The notes under the pieces were generated by a model. That model worked only from the letters and a program-made list of their open reading frames with translations, made no database searches and was not told the DNA's origin. DNA of 64,000 nt. Origin: an uncultured Acidobacteriaceae bacterium. GTDB taxonomy: Bacteria > Acidobacteriota > Terriglobia > Terriglobales > Acidobacteriaceae. The stretch spans positions 1 to 64,000 of the forward strand of contig CAIWFH010000110.1 of NCBI GenBank assembly GCA_903911925.1, written 5' to 3'. The position numbers and the translations under genes are program-made. Below, piece by piece: positions 36,689 through 44,732 of the stretch. Numbering within the stretch: the first letter of the stretch is position 1; each line of letters opens with the position of its first letter.

Positions 36689-38611
36689 CTAGTTAGTCAC
36701 CTGGCGGAAGAGCCAGAAGAGCGAGCCGGAGAGCAGCGCCGCCGCAGGCAACGTAAGAACCCAGGCCATGGCGATGTTGCGGATGGTGGCGAGCTGCAGT
36801 CCGCTGCCGTTCGCAGCCATGGTTCCAGCCACGCCGGAACTGAGCACGTGGGTGGTTGAGACCGGCAAACCGAAGTTGTCCGCGGCCGAGATGGTGCACA
36901 TGGCTACCAGTTCGGCGCAGGCTCCCTGGGCGTAGGTCAGATGCTCCTTGCCGATCTTCTCGCCAACGGTTACAACAATGCGCTTCCAGCCCACCATGGT
37001 ACCCATGCCCAGCGCCAGGGCCACCGCAACTTTTACCCACGGTGGAATGAACTTGGTTGCCTTGTCCACTGTGGCTTTGTAAGTGCCCAGGGACTTGTTG
37101 TCATCGGCACTGAAGACAGGCTGCTGTCCCTTCTTCAGCAGCGCGGCATCGTTCTTCTGCATCAGGCGGATGGCTTCGCTGGCCACGTACATATCGTTGC
37201 GGACGTTGGCCTGCTTGTTGGCCGGAACTGACTTGTACTGCTTGTAGACGGCCACGTCGCCTTCAAGATCCTTGACCAGTTCTCTCAGAGCCAGCAGCGT
37301 GTCGGGCTCGATCTGCTTGGTGCGAATATAGTTGGTGACCTGGCCGCGGGCATCTTCGCCCAGGATGCCGCTCTTGTCGATGTGCTGGTCGAGGACGTGC
37401 CCCGCCTGTTCAGAGGCGGCAATGAAGGCTTTGATGTCTTGCCCGGTTACCGCGTGGTTGAGCGCGTAAGCCGTGGGCACCGTGCCGATGAGGATGAGCA
37501 TGATCAGTCCCATGCCCTTCTGGCCGTCGTTTGAGCCGTGCGCAAAACTGACGCCCGAGCAGGTGAAGATGAGCAATCCGCGAATGGGCCACGGCGGAGG
37601 AGTGTCGCCTTTGGGCGCAGTAAAGAGCACATCGCCATCGTCAATCACAATCCTGGCGAACAAGGCAATGGAGTAAAGTCCGGCGATGCCCACCAGGGCC
37701 GCGACGAGAACCGTTCCCCAGAGATTGGACTCGAATTGCTTGATGGGCGCCCAGATCTGCACCAGAGGGCCAAAGAGGCCGAGCACCAGGGGCGCAACAA
37801 GGTTGAGCAGCCAGGCTCCAATTACGCCGGTAATCGCGATTGTGGGAACGGCAACCAGGAGCTTTTTGTAGTTCTGTTGATAGGCAACGGCGAATCCCTT
37901 CGCCCATCTGGTCAGGATGACGACTTTGGAGAGCAGCAGCAGCAGGGCCGCCGCGCCGAAGCCGATCAGAGGCGAGATGAGCAGAACCCTGAAGACCTTA
38001 GTGGCCTGCTCCCAGTCAACGCCGGAAGTGCCGGTGTGAACGCTCATGAGCTGGTTTGCCAGGCCCACGCCGATGATGGACCCGACCATGGTGTGAGAAC
38101 TGGAAGCCGGGAGGCCGAACCACCATGTGCTGAGGTTCCAGATAATGGCGGCGATGAGCAGGGCGAAAACCATGGCGAAACCAGCGCCGGCGCTGACCTG
38201 GAGAATCAATTCGACCGGCAGCAGCGTGATGATGGCGAAGGCCACCGCTCCGGAAGAAACGAGAACGCCGCAAAGGTTGCAGAGGCCGGACCAGACCACG
38301 GCAATGTTTGGATCGAGCGAGTGGGTATAGATGACCGTGGCCACGGCATTCGCGGTGTCGTGGAAGCCGTTGACGAATTCGAAGCCGAGCGCGATCAACA
38401 GGGCAACAACGAGCAGCAGGTAGGGCCAGAGGCTGGGAATGGTCACCCCGGCAAAGTCCTTGAAAATGTTGACGCCAATGTAGCCGACGCCGATAGCCAG
38501 GGCGGCCATCACGATGCCGCCGCTGATCATGGCGTGCGATTTCTTCATTTTCTTGTCGAGCAGGGCTGCGGCGGGCGGGCGCGCTTCCAGGGCGATTGCA
38601 CGATCTGCCAT
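36689..38611 (-). CDS. PiT-family inorganic phosphate transporter, copy 1
   Basis: 640 residues from ATG 38611 (GGAG upstream). The duplicated PiT signature is clear: GFEFVNGFHDTANAVATVIYT in the first half and SFAHGSNDGQKGMGLIMLIL in the second. A later block, SAADNFGLPVSTTHVLSSGVAG, lies near the C-terminus. About 12 hydrophobic helices flank a soluble loop of about 130 residues (IDKSGILGEDARGQVTNYIR ... NVRNDMYVASEAIRLMQK). PiT proteins are low-affinity metal-phosphate/H+ or Na+ symporters. This copy has about 90 more residues than its paralogue at 40793, including extra membrane helices (KLLVAVPTIAITGVIGAWLLN). Convergent with a PD-(D/E)XK-like gene. No phoU-like gene is adjacent. Confidence 0.92.
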   Translation of the reverse strand: MADRAIALEARPPAAALLDKKMKKSHAMISGGIVMAALAIGVGYIGVNIFKDFAGVTIPSLWPYLLLVVALLIALGFEFVNGFHDTANAVATVIYTHSLDPNIAVVWSGLCNLCGVLVSSGAVAFAIITLLPVELILQVSAGAGFAMVFALLIAAIIWNLSTWWFGLPASSSHTMVGSIIGVGLANQLMSVHTGTSGVDWEQATKVFRVLLISPLIGFGAAALLLLLSKVVILTRWAKGFAVAYQQNYKKLLVAVPTIAITGVIGAWLLNLVAPLVLGLFGPLVQIWAPIKQFESNLWGTVLVAALVGIAGLYSIALFARIVIDDGDVLFTAPKGDTPPPWPIRGLLIFTCSGVSFAHGSNDGQKGMGLIMLILIGTVPTAYALNHAVTGQDIKAFIAASEQAGHVLDQHIDKSGILGEDARGQVTNYIRTKQIEPDTLLALRELVKDLEGDVAVYKQYKSVPANKQANVRNDMYVASEAIRLMQKNDAALLKKGQQPVFSADDNKSLGTYKATVDKATKFIPPWVKVAVALALGMGTMVGWKRIVVTVGEKIGKEHLTYAQGACAELVAMCTISAADNFGLPVSTTHVLSSGVAGTMAANGSGLQLATIRNIAMAWVLTLPAAALLSGSLFWLFRQVTN

Positions 38612-39091
38612 GTAGAGGCTCCAGAGAGTGAGTTGGTTGGGACGTCCGGCCGCACTGGGGAAGCAAAAGCTGGACACAGCAATGGATATAGGAGGCAGAT
38701 GAAAAGGAGATGAAAATCCGCGGGCGGGGATGTTCAATCGGCGATTCTTCGATGAGGAGCCTTTAATAATCCGGCGTGAGTTTGGTCCCCGGTTTGCAAT
38801 CTCTAACGGCAGGCAGCCAGAAAATGACGGATAAGCTGCAGAATGCGCGAGTTACATTTTGCCGGGGGAGTGTCAAGTGAATACCGCAGTAGTCACTTAT
38901 CAACTGCGGTATTCACCTTGGGGCATGGCGGCGGCACGCATGCCCAACGATTCACCCCAGGGTATTTGAGCGTTGATTGGTCGTAGACCCTTGGTTCAGG
39001 TCCAGCTTTAGGCTTTCATTTTCAGGCCGAAGAGTCTGGCAAGTTTTGGAATCATAGTCCTCGAGGACGGAAAAGGAGTCACCCCGACGCC
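38612..39091. other. Intergenic region with a perfect 14-bp inverted repeat
   Basis: 480 bases between the divergent PiT and bactofilin genes, no gene seen. GTGAATACCGCAGT (38877-38890), 12-base loop, ACTGCGGTATTCAC (38903-38916) forms a perfect stem. With a one-base bulge the stem extends to CAAG/CTTG. No T-run follows, so it looks more like an operator or RNA structure than a terminator. The rest likely holds both promoters. Confidence 0.7.
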
Positions 39092-39634
39092 ATGTGGAAT
39101 ATCAGACCCTCAGAAGCACCGAATACCCCGCCAGAACAGGCAGCAACGAGCCGGGAACCTGTTCAACCTATCTCCAGCATTGAAAGTGCAGTCCGCAACC
39201 AGTCCTCGTTAAGTAAAGGCTGGGTGATCAAAGGCGATATCTGCGGTTCGGATCCATTGTTTATCGATTGCCGGGTCGAGGGCAGCATCAGCCTCCCGGG
39301 AGAGCTTGTGACGATTGGCCGCAACGCCGAGATAATGGCAGCCATCACCGCCGGGGACATTGTGGTTCTGGGCACCGTGTGCGGCGATGTGGTTGCAACG
39401 AATCGGCTTGAGATTCGCGCCCAGGGTGTAGTGACGGGTAATGTAACAGCGTCCCGGCTCAGCATTGAGGATGGGGCCTGGTTCAAGGGCGGCGTGAACA
39501 CGCTGAACGGCAAGGCGGACGAGGCAGAGAGTGCGGGCGCGGAACCTGCGGCGCGGGGAACCATCCGGATCCGCCAGGCAAAGCCCTCACGGCCAGAGGG
39601 TCTGCCTGGGCTCCCAATTCCCATGTCGGCATAG
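39092..39634 (+). CDS. Bactofilin family protein
   Basis: 180 residues. A central bactofilin (DUF583) beta-helix of short repeats: KGWVIKGDICGSDPLFIDCRVEG, GELVTIGRNAEIMAAITAGD, VVLGTVCGDVVATNRLEIRAQG and VVTGNVTASRLSIEDGAWFKGG. The N-terminal and C-terminal tails are disordered, the C-tail basic (RIRQAKPSRPEG), as is typical. Bactofilins polymerise into cytoskeletal filaments at the membrane and organise cell shape or wall enzymes. It lies between the two PiT/PD-(D/E)XK units. Followed by a strong terminator. Confidence 0.92.
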   Translation: MWNIRPSEAPNTPPEQAATSREPVQPISSIESAVRNQSSLSKGWVIKGDICGSDPLFIDCRVEGSISLPGELVTIGRNAEIMAAITAGDIVVLGTVCGDVVATNRLEIRAQGVVTGNVTASRLSIEDGAWFKGGVNTLNGKADEAESAGAEPAARGTIRIRQAKPSRPEGLPGLPIPMSA

Positions 39635-39670
39635 CTTCAGGGACCGATCAGGTCCTGTCTCCTCCACTTT

Positions 39671-39722
39671 CTCTCGCGGTGGCCACTTGCGCAACGGCCC
39701 GGCCGCCGCGAGAGCTTTTTTG
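39671..39722 (+). terminator. Rho-independent terminator after the bactofilin gene
   Basis: CTCTCGCGGTGGCC / GGCCGCCGCGAGAG, a 14-bp stem with one G-U pair, followed by CTTTTTT. A smaller GGACC-GATCA-GGTCC hairpin lies just before it (39641-39655). Confidence 0.92.
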
Positions 39723-40095
39723 AGGCAGAAGTGAGCGAAATCACACACAAGGCCGTTAAGCACTTTAAGCACACTGAGATTCAAAAGTATATCTCAGGCA
39801 TTAGCGGGATCTTGCGTGGGATGAAAGGCGCGAGACAGCCGTGCGATGTGATTTATCTCACATCGTTCCGGGCGCGGTATACCTATATTGTGGGAATGCG
39901 GGCGAGACATTCAGCCCACTCTATTTGGATTCCTGCAACCCTACGGCCTTTGCACGTTGGCCTGGTTCTTTGGCCTTGCTTTTCCAGCGTTTTTTGGTGA
40001 GAGAAGAATCCGTAACCCGGTGAATTTGTTTTGCGTTCGATGAACTGCCGGAGTACGGTGCGGCAACAAACGCGGATGATTTAGAAGGAGAAGCA
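39723..40095. other. Intergenic region upstream of the second PD-(D/E)XK-like gene
   Basis: About 370 bases. Small open frames exist, but none has a ribosome-binding site plus coherent protein character. The region ends in AAGGAGAAGCA before ATG 40096, nearly identical to the SD region of the first copy. Confidence 0.5.
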
Positions 40096-40764
40096 ATGAG
40101 TGTTCTGGCCCAGGTTTCAAGCAAGCCACTGCCGTGGCGTGTCACCGTTGGAGCTGAAGGAATTGCCGCCGCGCAATTTGCACGGTGCGGGTTTGACGTG
40201 TCGGTGCAATCGGGCCGCGACAAGCCAACCTACGACCTCGTTGTGGCCAAATCCGGCAACCTGCTTAAGGTGTCGGTCAAGGGCAGCGACGACGGCAGTT
40301 GGGCCCTGACTCAGCCTTACCTGAAGCGCGTGACCGATCTGCTGGGCCGGAGAGCCAATTTTCTGGGGGCGATCGCCCAGTGGCAAGACCACCTGGGCTC
40401 GCGGGCTATCTGCTGCCTGGTTCAGTTCCAGGACGTGTCGATTGATGAACTACCCCGCATCTATCTTGCATCGCCGCAGGAAGTCGCCCAGAAGTTGAGG
40501 GAGACGGTGGAGCGGCTGGGGATTTCGACACTCTACGAGAGATACGAATGGACACCCGCCGGTGAAGAATCCGGAGCGACCGAGGCACTGCCGTCCGCCT
40601 GGGCTTTTTCAGAGTCGCGGATTCAAGAACTGCTCAGCAAGGCGAACGAGATCGTGCTCCCCAAGCCGACGCTGCTTACGAGAGTGAAGTCTCCCGCTGG
40701 CGAGTGGACCTCAGGCGTTGATGCGCGCGGCAATGGCGAGACGGCGATTGGATTGAGCGCCTGA
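40096..40764 (+). CDS. PD-(D/E)XK-like protein, copy 2
   Basis: 222 residues, a close paralogue of 35962-36627 (shared GIAAAQFARCGFDVS, QSGRDKP, YDLVVAK, LPRIYLASP). Here the putative catalytic set is more complete: Glu21, Asp47, and S60-V61-K62 in LLKVSVKGSDDGSW. The residue two before the Lys is Ser rather than Glu/Gln, so activity is possible but not certain. The C-terminal half (VAQKLRETVERLGISTLYERYEW) has no known motif. The strong SD AAGGAG is the same as in copy 1. The stop is 28 bases from the end of the convergent PiT gene. Function unknown; a DNA-processing or self/non-self role is inference from fold only. Confidence 0.75.
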   Translation: MSVLAQVSSKPLPWRVTVGAEGIAAAQFARCGFDVSVQSGRDKPTYDLVVAKSGNLLKVSVKGSDDGSWALTQPYLKRVTDLLGRRANFLGAIAQWQDHLGSRAICCLVQFQDVSIDELPRIYLASPQEVAQKLRETVERLGISTLYERYEWTPAGEESGATEALPSAWAFSESRIQELLSKANEIVLPKPTLLTRVKSPAGEWTSGVDARGNGETAIGLSA

Positions 40765-40792
40765 ACCGGTGTGCCGCAGCCTGACAGCTCGA

Positions 40793-42448
40793 TCAGGAAA
40801 TAGAGCGGAAGAACCAGAAGAGCAATCCTGACAGTAACGCGGCTGCGGGCAAGGTGAAGACCCAGCCTGCAGCGATATTGCGGACAGTGGAAAAATGCAG
40901 CCCGCTGCCGTTGGCTGTCATGGTTCCAGCCACGCCGGAACTGAGAATATGCGTCGTTGAGACCGGCAGCCCAAAGTTGTCGGCCGCGAAAATCGTTGCC
41001 ATGGCCACAATTCCAGCACTGGCGCCCTGCGCATAGGTGAGGTGGTCCTTGCCGATCTTTTCGCCCACGGTGACCACGACGCGTCTCCATCCGACCATTG
41101 TTCCCAAGCCCAATGCCAACGCAACAGCAACCTTGACCCAGTCAGGGATGAACTTGGTGGCCTTGTCCACCTTGACCTTGTAGTTTTTGAGGGCGGCGTT
41201 TTCCTGGGCGGTGAAGGAGGGGTTGCCGCTCTTTTGCATCAGGCGGATGGCCTCGCTGGCCACGTACATGTCGTTGCGAACGTTGGTCTGGTCCTGCGGG
41301 GGAACGGACTTGAAGACCTTGTAAAGCGCCACTTCGTGGTTCAGGTCTTCGACCAGTTCTCGAAGGGCCAGAATTGTATCCGGCTGAAGTTGCTTGGTGC
41401 GGATATAGTCGGTGACCTCAGCGCGGGCGTCCTCCCCGAGAATCCCGCTCTTGTCGACATGGCGATCAAGGATGTGGCCTGCCTGCTCTGAGGCGGCGAT
41501 GAAGTCCTGGATATCGTGCGCGGTCACGGCGTGGTTGAGCGCGTAAGCCGTGGGAACCGTCCCGATGAGAATGAGCATGATCAGTCCCATGCCCTTCTGG
41601 CCGTCGTTTGATCCGTGAAAGAAACTTACGCCCGTGCAGGTAAGCACCATCAGGGTGCGGATAGGCCACGGCGGAGGCTGATCGTTCTTGGGCGCTTCGT
41701 AAAGGGCCGGATACTTGATAAGCCGTTTGGAGATAAGGATCAGCAGCCCGGCAAAGCCGAAGCCCAGGATAGGCGAAATCAGCAGGACCTTGAGAACCTT
41801 GATGGCCTGTTCCCAATCCACGCCTGAAGTGCCGATGTGCGGATTGAACAACTGGTTGGCAATGCCGACGCCGATGATGGAACCGACCATGGTGTGAGAA
41901 CTGGAGGCCGGCAAGCCAAACCACCAGGTGCCGAGATTCCACAGAATGGCGGCGATCAACAGCGCAAAGACCATGGCGAAGCCTGCCCCGGAACTGACCT
42001 GAATAATGAGTTCAACGGGCAGCAGCGTGATGACGGCAAAAGCGACGGTGCCAGTGGAAGCAAGCACACCGGCCAGGTTGCAGATGCCGGACCAGACCAC
42101 GGCAACGTTGGGATCGAGCGAATGGGTATAGATGACCGTTGCAACGGCGTTGGCTGTGTCGTGGAATCCGTTGACAAATTCAAAGCCTAGAGCGATCAGC
42201 AGAGCGAGGCCGAGCAGCAAGTATGGCCAGATGCTGGTGATGGTTACGGAGTCAAGATCTTTGGCAAGATGAAAGCCGATGTAGCCAAGGCCGCTGAGCA
42301 GCGCGATGACAAAGAATGCAACGCCTCTGCGGCTTGTCTTCTTTTTCATCTTTCGATCAAGAAGAGTTGGGCCTGCGGAGTGAGTTGCAGGCGCAGGAAG
42401 AGTTGCAGTCGCTGGAAGCTCCTGAACAAGTGTCGCCAAGTCGGCCAT
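40793..42448 (-). CDS. PiT-family inorganic phosphate transporter, copy 2 (shorter)
   Basis: 551 residues. Same signatures as copy 1: GFEFVNGFHDTANAVATVIYT, SFFHGSNDGQKGMGLIML, FAADNFGLPVSTTHILSSGVAG, and the soluble loop with DKSGILGEDARAEVTDYIRTKQ. Compared with copy 1 it lacks about 90 residues between the first and second halves: the sequence passes from SKRLIKYPALYEAPKNDQ straight to PPPWPIRTLM, omitting two or three helices. This suggests an internal deletion in this copy or an insertion in copy 1. Either way the helix count, and perhaps topology, of the second half differs. Likely still a transporter since both signature halves are intact. Confidence 0.91.
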   Translation of the reverse strand: MADLATLVQELPATATLPAPATHSAGPTLLDRKMKKKTSRRGVAFFVIALLSGLGYIGFHLAKDLDSVTITSIWPYLLLGLALLIALGFEFVNGFHDTANAVATVIYTHSLDPNVAVVWSGICNLAGVLASTGTVAFAVITLLPVELIIQVSSGAGFAMVFALLIAAILWNLGTWWFGLPASSSHTMVGSIIGVGIANQLFNPHIGTSGVDWEQAIKVLKVLLISPILGFGFAGLLILISKRLIKYPALYEAPKNDQPPPWPIRTLMVLTCTGVSFFHGSNDGQKGMGLIMLILIGTVPTAYALNHAVTAHDIQDFIAASEQAGHILDRHVDKSGILGEDARAEVTDYIRTKQLQPDTILALRELVEDLNHEVALYKVFKSVPPQDQTNVRNDMYVASEAIRLMQKSGNPSFTAQENAALKNYKVKVDKATKFIPDWVKVAVALALGLGTMVGWRRVVVTVGEKIGKDHLTYAQGASAGIVAMATIFAADNFGLPVSTTHILSSGVAGTMTANGSGLHFSTVRNIAAGWVFTLPAAALLSGLLFWFFRSIS

Positions 42449-42738
42449 TAGATATCACCAATGCGGCCGGAATCATTCCGGGGACGCCTGGGCCTCCAGT
42501 GTGCAGACTGTACAACGGGAACTTTTAGAAAATAGAAAGGAGTTGACCTGCGGCAGGAAGTGTTACAGCCAGATAAATAGGCGTCCATATAACCCCAACA
42601 ACCACATATGCGCAGTTGTTTGCTCGGTGAGCCCAGGAAAAAGGCTCTGCTTCAAAGATTCTACACCGGGGGGGTAAGGAAGCGGTGGAAATCAGGAGGA
42701 ATTCCGGCAGGAAGTGGAACAGACGGCAGGGCTGCGGG

Positions 42739-42909
42739 TCAGCATTGTGCCAGTCGCCTCAAGGTTTCCCGGTATCTTTCGATGACGCGTTGCGCAACTT
42801 CGAGATGCTCTGCCAATTCGGGGTCATCTTTAGCCTTTTTTATGAGTTCTGTCCAAAGACGGCTGTGGCGATCTTTGCCGGATTCGGTCTCTTTTTCCAT
42901 AATCCCCAT
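42739..42909 (-). CDS. Small ORF downstream of the methyltransferase
   Basis: A 56-residue frame starting ATG 42909, 27 bases after the methyltransferase stop and in the same frame. It reads GIMEKETESGKDRHSRLWTE, then KKAKDDPELAEHLEVAQRVI and ERYRETLRRLAQC: strongly helical and charged, with a regular heptad-like pattern, suggesting a small dimeric or coiled protein. No family recognised. Small accessory polypeptides are known in PvuII-type loci, but I see no sequence match to one. It may be cotranscribed with the methyltransferase. Confidence 0.5.
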   Translation of the reverse strand: MGIMEKETESGKDRHSRLWTELIKKAKDDPELAEHLEVAQRVIERYRETLRRLAQC

Positions 42910-42936
42910 CGTCTCCGAAATGGCGCCCCGGATTTC

Positions 42937-43941
42937 TTAAACCGCAATCAACTGCCGCTGAAAGCCCAACTCGTCCTCAATCGAAACAGGCTCATCGCGC
43001 AAGATTCGGGCGTAGATTTCCCTAATCCGAGATTCCGGCATTCCCTTGGGAACAAATCGAAGCACCGAAGCGGCGACGTACTCGCGGCTAAGCTCAAAGG
43101 CCAGCCATTTACGCCCCTCAGCCTCCGCAACCATGCCAGTGGTATTGGAGCCTGCGAAGATGTCCACAACAAGGTCGCCTGGATCAGTCAACATGCGCAC
43201 GAAAAACTCAGGCAACTTGGCGGGGAAGCGTGCTGGATGGCCCTTAATTCCCAGTGATTTGCAGGCTCCCAGGTAGATACCGTTGCTCTCAGAATTCGAA
43301 ATTTGCAAAAGATTGGAAGGTATCGCCCCGCCGTTATCGGTTGAGAACGCAAGGCCAATCTCATGTCCGGAAGGCCTTAGCTTTGGCTTGTAGAACGCGG
43401 CGGGATCTTCCAGCAACTTCTTCATTCGCGCACTGTATTCCGTCAGAACATTCGAAACATTCGCCTTTGGCCACTCTGAGCGCGAAAACCACCAAATAGT
43501 GTTTACTGTATCTTTAGCGCGAATCTTCCTTTTGTTTACCCACTCAATCGGACTCGGCAACTTGGATGGGTTGTGCCAAAGAAACTCCTGGGCCAAGTGA
43601 AACCCCAATTCGTCGCAAAAACGCAGCAGCACTCGGAACTGATAGAGGCTTCGCACTGGGACGCCCTTTTGGTACGCTCCTCCGAGGTCGAGAACAAAAC
43701 TCCCGTCTTCGCACAGCTTTCGATGAACTAGCCGCCCAAAATCCATCAGCCAATCCACATATCCAGCTTGGTCGTGGTTGCCGTACTCCTTTTGACGCTG
43801 AAGGGCGAATGGCGGGCTGGTGACAACTAGGTTGACAGATCCGTCTGGCAGATCGCCGAGCAGACGTAACGAGTCGCCGACGTATGCAGCGCCAAGCTGG
43901 GTCGTATAGGCGGGTCCGGCGGAGATGGGGGTTGCCGACAT
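42937..43941 (-). CDS. PvuII-like type II DNA methyltransferase (predicted N4-cytosine, CAGCTG)
   Basis: A 334-residue beta-class methyltransferase in which the catalytic motif IV (SPPF, residues 42-45) precedes the AdoMet-binding motif I (DIFAGSNTTG, from about residue 260). From memory, the sequence closely follows M.PvuII along its length: TSPPFALQRQKEYGN, GGAYQKGVPVRSLYQFRVL, NPSKLPSPIEWVNKRKI, NTIWWFSRSEWPKANV, NNGIYLGACKSLGIKGHPAR-type and FPAKLPEFFVRMLT blocks. M.PvuII methylates the inner cytosine of CAGCTG at N4, protecting the host. The gene is divergent from the controller/endonuclease pair, exactly the PvuII layout. The frame is complete. Lower GC than neighbours. Confidence 0.93.
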   Translation of the reverse strand: MSATPISAGPAYTTQLGAAYVGDSLRLLGDLPDGSVNLVVTSPPFALQRQKEYGNHDQAGYVDWLMDFGRLVHRKLCEDGSFVLDLGGAYQKGVPVRSLYQFRVLLRFCDELGFHLAQEFLWHNPSKLPSPIEWVNKRKIRAKDTVNTIWWFSRSEWPKANVSNVLTEYSARMKKLLEDPAAFYKPKLRPSGHEIGLAFSTDNGGAIPSNLLQISNSESNGIYLGACKSLGIKGHPARFPAKLPEFFVRMLTDPGDLVVDIFAGSNTTGMVAEAEGRKWLAFELSREYVAASVLRFVPKGMPESRIREIYARILRDEPVSIEDELGFQRQLIAV

Positions 43942-43952
43942 TGTTACCTCAT

Positions 43953-43968
43953 ACAGTCTATAGACTGT
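43953..43968. promoter_or_regulatory. C-box operator of the restriction-modification system
   Basis: ACAGTCTATAGACTGT is a perfect 16-bp palindrome between the divergent methyltransferase (start 43941) and controller gene (start 44005). It contains the AGTC/GACT half-sites typical of C-protein boxes. A degenerate second site (GACTGTAGATT) overlaps its right side, as in the tandem O-left/O-right arrangement. Predicted: C protein binds here, first activating its own operon and then repressing it. Confidence 0.8.
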
Positions 43969-44004
43969 AGATTTCAGCTTAGCACGGGGCGAGCATGAAA
44001 GGAG

Positions 44005-44241
44005 ATGACGCCCTCAAAACCTAAGATTACCGCCCGCGCCAGGTTTGCGGTCAACCTGAGATGCGCACGATTGGCCCTGGGATTATCACAAGAGGAACTT
44101 GCAGCTCGTGCCAGCCTACATCGGAACTATATCGGGAGTGTAGAACGAAACGAAAAAAACATATCAATTGACAGTATGGAGCGGCTTGCAGATGTCCTCG
44201 GAGTTGATGTCATAGACCTGCTCGCTCGAGAGCGGTCATGA
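44005..44241 (+). CDS. Controller (C) protein of the PvuII-like restriction-modification system
   Basis: A 78-residue Xre-type helix-turn-helix protein: [49 protein letters not shown] is split over the typical five helices; LHRNYIGxxER is the recognition region shared with C.PvuII. C proteins delay endonuclease expression until the host DNA is methylated. ATG 44005 has GGAG directly abutting it, too close for a normal SD. An upstream ATG at 43995 opens only a 9-codon frame, so a leaderless or weakly initiated message is likely, as known for other C genes. It overlaps the endonuclease gene by four bases (ATGA), giving translational coupling. Confidence 0.92.
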   Translation: MTPSKPKITARARFAVNLRCARLALGLSQEELAARASLHRNYIGSVERNEKNISIDSMERLADVLGVDVIDLLARERS

Positions 44242-44732
44242 AAGCCCATTCCGATCAAGCAAAACTTCGAGCTCTGATGCCTGGGATACGGAAGCTTCAG
44301 AAGCTGGCTTCTAAACATGGGATTGACGACATCTTTCAAGACAATGGCGGAAAGATCCTCCAAATTCTCCTACTAACAGGATTAACGATTCTTCCAGGGC
44401 GTGAAGGAAACGACGCCTTTGATGAGAACGGCCACGAATACGAGCTGAAGTCTGTAAACATCCATCTCACCTCAAGCTTCTCCACCCACCATCATATGAA
44501 CCCGCATATCATCGCGAAGTACAGGCTGGTGGATTGGATTTTCGCCATTTACGACGGAATCGAACTTGTCGAAATGTATCTTTTGACGCCAGCCGACATC
44601 GAACCGTATTTCGAGAAATGGGCCAAGAAATGGGCAGATGACGGCAACAAGGACATCAACAACCCAAAGATCCCAGTTAAGTTTGTTCGCGAAAACGGAA
44701 AGTCAATCTACGAGGCCGCAAACTACCGTTAG
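44238..44732 (+). CDS. PvuII-like type II restriction endonuclease (predicted CAGCTG)
   Basis: 164 residues, strikingly similar to R.PvuII (157 residues) from memory: [54 protein letters not shown] and [12 protein letters not shown]. The catalytic Asp59, Glu69 and Lys71 correspond to Asp58/Glu68/Lys70 of R.PvuII. The DNA-contact elements Asp35, His85/His86 and the Asn-Asn of NNPKIP are also kept. All specificity residues I can place are conserved, so CAG/CTG blunt cutting is predicted. Overlaps the C gene by four bases. Convergent with scpA, whose stop lies eight bases away. Confidence 0.95.
   Translation: MKAHSDQAKLRALMPGIRKLQKLASKHGIDDIFQDNGGKILQILLLTGLTILPGREGNDAFDENGHEYELKSVNIHLTSSFSTHHHMNPHIIAKYRLVDWIFAIYDGIELVEMYLLTPADIEPYFEKWAKKWADDGNKDINNPKIPVKFVRENGKSIYEAANYR

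Noticed and set aside
37538..38713. 391-residue open frame opposite PiT copy 1
   Set aside because: PiT signatures on the minus strand are unambiguous; the plus-strand frame is a charged shadow.
39731..40000. Possible 89-residue gene between the bactofilin terminator and the second PD-(D/E)XK-like gene
   Set aside because: It starts in the T-run of the terminator, has no ribosome-binding site and no coherent protein character.
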